Source: Fischerella sp. CENA71 (GTDB lineage Bacteria; Cyanobacteriota; Cyanobacteriia; Cyanobacteriales; Nostocaceae). From it: a stretch of 64,000 bases of DNA. Below the pieces are notes generated by a model that had not been told where the DNA came from, did no database searches, and saw only the letters and a list, made by a program, of their open reading frames with translations. A program made the position numbers and the translations under genes. The stretch is from contig JANBVI010000004.1 in the NCBI GenBank assembly GCA_024239075.1, positions 237,719 through 301,718 on the forward strand, given 5' to 3'. Positions 61,588 through 64,000 of this stretch are shown here, in pieces. How positions within the stretch are numbered: position 1 is the first letter of the stretch; each line of letters begins with the position of its first letter.

Positions 61588-61770
61588 ATGCATATTAGTC
61601 TTACAGACGATCCACTATTGCAAACATGGGAAGCGCAAAAACCCCCTCACCTCAGTCCCCAAGAGCATGGTAATTGTTCAGAAGAAACACTATTCAGGGC
61701 TGAATTAGAATCGCTCAGGCAGAATTTAGAACAAAATGCCAATACATTAGTAGTAGGAAAATTTCGATAA
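61588..61770 (+). CDS. Small hypothetical protein ahead of the TIR gene
   Basis: The 60-residue protein starts MHISLTDDPLLQTWEAQKPP and ends NANTLVVGKFR, with an acidic-helical middle (SEETLFRAELESLRQNLEQ). It ends with TAA directly followed by the ATG of the TIR gene (no gap), so translation is coupled and it is likely to be part of the same operon. I do not recognise a family; an antidote, sensor or lead peptide are possible roles. Confidence 0.55.
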   Translation: MHISLTDDPLLQTWEAQKPPHLSPQEHGNCSEETLFRAELESLRQNLEQNANTLVVGKFR

Positions 61771-62472
61771 ATGAATGAGCAATTTGACTTTGATGTTTTT
61801 CTTTGTCACAACAGCAAAGATAAGCCTCTGATTATAAAAATTGCAGATGGACTTGAGCAACTTGAGTTAAAACCTTGGATAGATAGAAGGAATATTGACC
61901 CTGGAGAAGAATTTCAAGCAGCAATAGAACAGGCAATTCCCCGAACAAAATCTGCTACAATCTTTTTCGGTTTACACGGGGTAGGAAAATGGCAGAAAGA
62001 GGAAATAGACGCTTTATACAGAGAAAAGGTCAATAGAAAAATTATACTTGTTCCTATTTTACTGCCGGGGGTAAACGAAATTCCCAGTGAGTTTGTATTC
62101 TTACAAGGACATAATTATCTAAAACTTGAAACTCAAGAAATTAATGAGCAGTTTTTAAATGATTTGGTGAGGGGTGTGACAAGACAGAATATAGAATTAC
62201 AAAATCCAACATCAGCAACTAAGTTACCTCCAGTGAATTCCAGTAGAGAACTTGTCCAGTTAATTAGGGATAAAATGAGCCTTGAAGACGTGAAGAACAT
62301 TTGGTTTAACACCTTTGATTCCTTAATGAAGGATCAAGTGAGTGAATTAACTCTTGGTAATTGTGCTACTGAGTTAGTAGTACGTGCAAAACAACGTAAT
62401 TTAACAAATCAACTTATAAATAATATTCGTAGCGAACGTCCTGATTTAGCAAATGATCTAAACCCTTATTAG
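61771..62472 (+). CDS. TIR-domain effector with C-terminal effector-associated domain
   Basis: The 233-residue protein has an N-terminal TIR domain (1-140): FDVFLCHNSKDKPLIIKIADGL at 7-28, KPWIDRRNIDPGEEFQAAIEQAI near 34-56, SATIFFGLHGVGKWQKEEIDALYRE near 61-85 with the probable catalytic Glu (77 or 78), then ILVPILLPGV. Bacterial TIRs of this type usually break down NAD. From about 160 to 233 there is a helical domain SSRELVQLIRDKMSLEDVKN and LVVRAKQRNLTNQLINNIRS then ERPDL, which has the pattern of an effector-associated (EAD) adaptor domain. Directly coupled to the small gene before it. Likely toxic effector of a conflict system. Confidence 0.85.
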   Translation: MNEQFDFDVFLCHNSKDKPLIIKIADGLEQLELKPWIDRRNIDPGEEFQAAIEQAIPRTKSATIFFGLHGVGKWQKEEIDALYREKVNRKIILVPILLPGVNEIPSEFVFLQGHNYLKLETQEINEQFLNDLVRGVTRQNIELQNPTSATKLPPVNSSRELVQLIRDKMSLEDVKNIWFNTFDSLMKDQVSELTLGNCATELVVRAKQRNLTNQLINNIRSERPDLANDLNPY

Positions 62473-62505
62473 GTTCACCACGGAAACCGCCGGAAGTGGT
62501 GAACC
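62472..62505 (+). promoter_or_regulatory. Hairpin over the start of the iSTAND-like gene
   Basis: GGTTCACCAC (62472-62481) pairs perfectly with GTGGTGAACC (62496-62505); the GTG at 62496 is in the right arm. A small CGG/CCG pair lies in the loop. It could hold back translation of the second gene relative to the TIR gene. Confidence 0.6.
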
Positions 62506-63326
62506 GTAAACCGGCAAAAAAATTTAAATTACCTCCGCATCAAGAGTTAGAACAAGGGTTAATGTATTTAAACCACACGACACAATATCATTCTTTTCAA
62601 TCTTTAACAAAAAAATCTCATAATGTCGTTGGTATTCGGATTAAAACATCAACTGCTCCTAATATTCCCCTAGTTTGGTTATTAAAATGTCTTTTAAAAA
62701 ATCCTGATACATCTTATTTTCACTTTGGTTTAAGAACTTTTGTTGGCGAAAACAATAATTTTGATAAACTATTAGATAGTATTTACAGAAGTATTGTCAA
62801 AAAAGAAAGTAATGGTAAAGATAAAACAAAGATTCTCCAGGAGATTTATCACGAAATTCAAGAATATGAGCGAAACATTGTATTCATTTTTTATGATGTA
62901 GACAAAAAGCCTAAAGAATTTTTAGATCAGTTAAAATCTTTTTGGCATGATTTAAGAGATAAAGTTAAAAGTGACTGCTATTTGTTGATGTTGTGGGTAG
63001 ACTATCAAGAAGATAGCAATGATTGGCGAGAAATTTATCATTTTCCACAACAAGTTGATGAATCCTGGAATTGTACTGATTTACTGGATTTGAGTATACA
63101 AAAAAATTTCAAAAAAAGAGAACTGGCAAGTTGGGTAAATTCACATTCTTGCCCTTTTAGTAAAATTGATGAAAAGTTAACAGTAAATCAGGAAGCAATT
63201 CAACACACAATTGAAAGCATTTGGAAAGGTAGTCAAACAGGAAAAGCAGAAGCACTTCTCAAAGAAATTTATACAAAATGTGGACTTACTTGGGAGGAAC
63301 ATAAATCTAAATGGCAGAACTTTTAA
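62496..63326 (+). CDS. Putative iSTAND (inactive STAND-type) protein of a conflict system
   Basis: The 276-residue protein starts at GTG 62496, or possibly at ATG 62562 which has AAGGG upstream. The region VGIRIKTSTAPNIPLVWLLK near residues 47-66 takes the place of a P-loop but lacks G-x-x-x-x-GK(S/T); IVFIFYDVDKKPKEF near 129-143 resembles a Walker B strand without the full acidic pair. This is the picture of the inactive STAND group that bridges EAD-tagged effectors and MoxR ATPases in ternary conflict systems. Overlaps the ATPase gene by 16 bases. The name is inference from order and motifs, not a firm homology. Confidence 0.6.
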   Translation: MVNRKPAKKFKLPPHQELEQGLMYLNHTTQYHSFQSLTKKSHNVVGIRIKTSTAPNIPLVWLLKCLLKNPDTSYFHFGLRTFVGENNNFDKLLDSIYRSIVKKESNGKDKTKILQEIYHEIQEYERNIVFIFYDVDKKPKEFLDQLKSFWHDLRDKVKSDCYLLMLWVDYQEDSNDWREIYHFPQQVDESWNCTDLLDLSIQKNFKKRELASWVNSHSCPFSKIDEKLTVNQEAIQHTIESIWKGSQTGKAEALLKEIYTKCGLTWEEHKSKWQNF

Positions 63327-63890
63327 CAAATCAAAAATTTCACATCCTTACATATACTGGAGATAAACAATATCAACCAAAGCCAAAGGAAATTGATGAA
63401 AAAACGAAAGAACCACTTTATTGTTATGTACCTAGCGCAGAACTAGTTAAGGCTGTTAATTTAGCAATTCAGTTAAATAGACCTCTGTTGCTAGAAGGAG
63501 AGCCGGGGTGTGGTAAAACACGATTAGCGCGTGCAGTGGCTTATGAATTTAGTCAAAAATATCAACAGAATGGGCAGAAATGGCCTTATGCAGATTGGTA
63601 TATTAAGTCTAGCGATCAAGCACGAGATGGTTTATATATTTACGATGCTATTTGGCGGTTGTATGATGTGCAAATTACTAGCCAACTGTCTACATCAGGT
63701 GTATTGGATGCTTCGGAATGCGAAAAAATTCGTACTCGGCTAAGTGATACTAAACATCATGCGTACATCACATGGGGAGCGATAGGTAAAGCATTTCAAA
63801 CATCTCAGAACAAGCAACGCATGATTGTGTTAATTGATGAGATAGATAAAGCAGATCCAGATTTACCGAATGATTTACTTTTAGAGGTTG
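63311..63890 (+). pseudogene. MoxR-type AAA+ ATPase, broken by an insertion sequence
   Basis: The frame from ATG 63311 begins MAELLTNQKFHILTYTGDKQ; Walker A is LLLEGEPGCGKTRLARAVAYEF near 61-82, Walker B MIVLIDEIDKADPDLPNDLLLE near 172-193. Right after LLLE the frame reads VV and stops at 63895. In MoxR proteins the chain continues for another 100-150 residues with sensor 1 and 2 and the lid, so these are lost here, or separated by the element. A new kind of sequence (the IS end) starts at about 63887. Hence the ATPase should be non-functional unless the insertion is excised. Confidence 0.85.
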
Positions 63891-64000
63891 TTTGAAAAGT
63901 CAGGCAGGGTGTAAAAAAGCTCTCTCAGTATAAGCTGTGAATGAATAGTAAACAGCACCGAGAGAGTGGCATGAGTAAAGCATACAAGAGCAATCTGACC
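63887..64000 (+). mobile_element. IS5-family insertion sequence, left end (partial)
   Basis: The change from ATPase coding to foreign sequence falls near 63887-63891 (GTTTGAAAAGTCAGGC). About 80 bases later a transposase starts. CTCTCTC near 63923 and GAGAGAG near 63960 could be part of a sub-terminal inverted repeat. The right end and target-site duplication lie beyond the window. Confidence 0.75.
63971..64000 (+). CDS. IS5-family transposase (first 10 codons)
   Basis: Reads MSKAYKSNLT to the window edge. MSKAY(x)SNLT is the usual start of IS5-type (IS1031-like) DDE transposases in cyanobacteria. Only this stub is present, so the family call rests on the N-terminal motif and on the IS context. 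Confidence 0.7.
   Translation, partial: MSKAYKSNLT

Noticed and set aside
62499-63326. Active STAND NTPase
   Set aside because: No GxxxxGK(S/T) P-loop is present where it should be, so an active ATPase is not supported.

Overview
The window comes from a filamentous, probably heterocyst-forming cyanobacterium of the Nostocales (Nostoc, Calothrix, Tolypothrix or Fischerella type). The support is direct: petL for the cytochrome b6f complex, a plastid-lipid-associated (PAP/fibrillin) protein, many pentapeptide-repeat proteins, abundant HIP1 octamers (GCGATCGC), heptameric short tandem repeats between genes, and a short ORF ending in the HetR-inhibitor pentapeptide RGSGR. No rRNA or CRISPR array is present. 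The species cannot be fixed from the sequence alone.

Layout. 1-11.5 kb is mostly housekeeping: partial selO, a GNAT acetyltransferase, bioB, petL, periplasmic Cu/Zn superoxide dismutase sodC, aroB, a PAP/fibrillin protein, two tandem small-RNA candidates, exoD, an AllA-like protein, the iron superoxide dismutase sodB, a pentapeptide protein and an SPFH protein. 12-26 kb is an unusual transporter island: four CadD-family membrane proteins, two TauE/SafE proteins (one beside its DUF1634 partner), two exported paralogues that share the motif CRNETGKTL, a lumenal pentapeptide protein, PAP2 phosphatase, LysR regulator, DUF202 protein and an Rrf2-cysK pair. The common theme looks like sulfur or soft-metal handling. 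26-36 kb holds repeats, the RGSGR ORF, a small heat-shock protein, a CheY-like regulator and a 1398-residue hybrid kinase, followed by DUF72, aroE and an alpha/beta hydrolase.

37-44 kb is a metal-detoxification stretch: MerC, a metallothionein divergent from an ArsR/SmtB-type repressor with a perfect palindrome between them, a DHA2 exporter, a MerA-like flavoprotein and a TVP38 membrane protein. tRNA-Thr and tRNA-Tyr follow. 44.5-53 kb contains an ABC exporter, DUF2243 and DUF6816-like proteins, then a signalling cassette of DUF4388 - small GTPase - roadblock - V4R-like protein, with a second DUF4388 gene and a decayed fragment of a third. 53-61 kb returns to housekeeping: a ChuX-like protein, phoH, rpsU, rpsP-KH-ffh, a large pentapeptide protein and pepP.

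The right end (61.6-64 kb) carries the most notable system: a TIR effector with a C-terminal effector-associated domain, an apparently inactive STAND (iSTAND-like) protein and a MoxR-type AAA+ ATPase, packed as an operon. This matches the predicted NTP-dependent conflict (defence or programmed-death) systems of multicellular bacteria. Here the ATPase gene is cut just after Walker B by an IS5-type insertion sequence whose transposase runs off the window.
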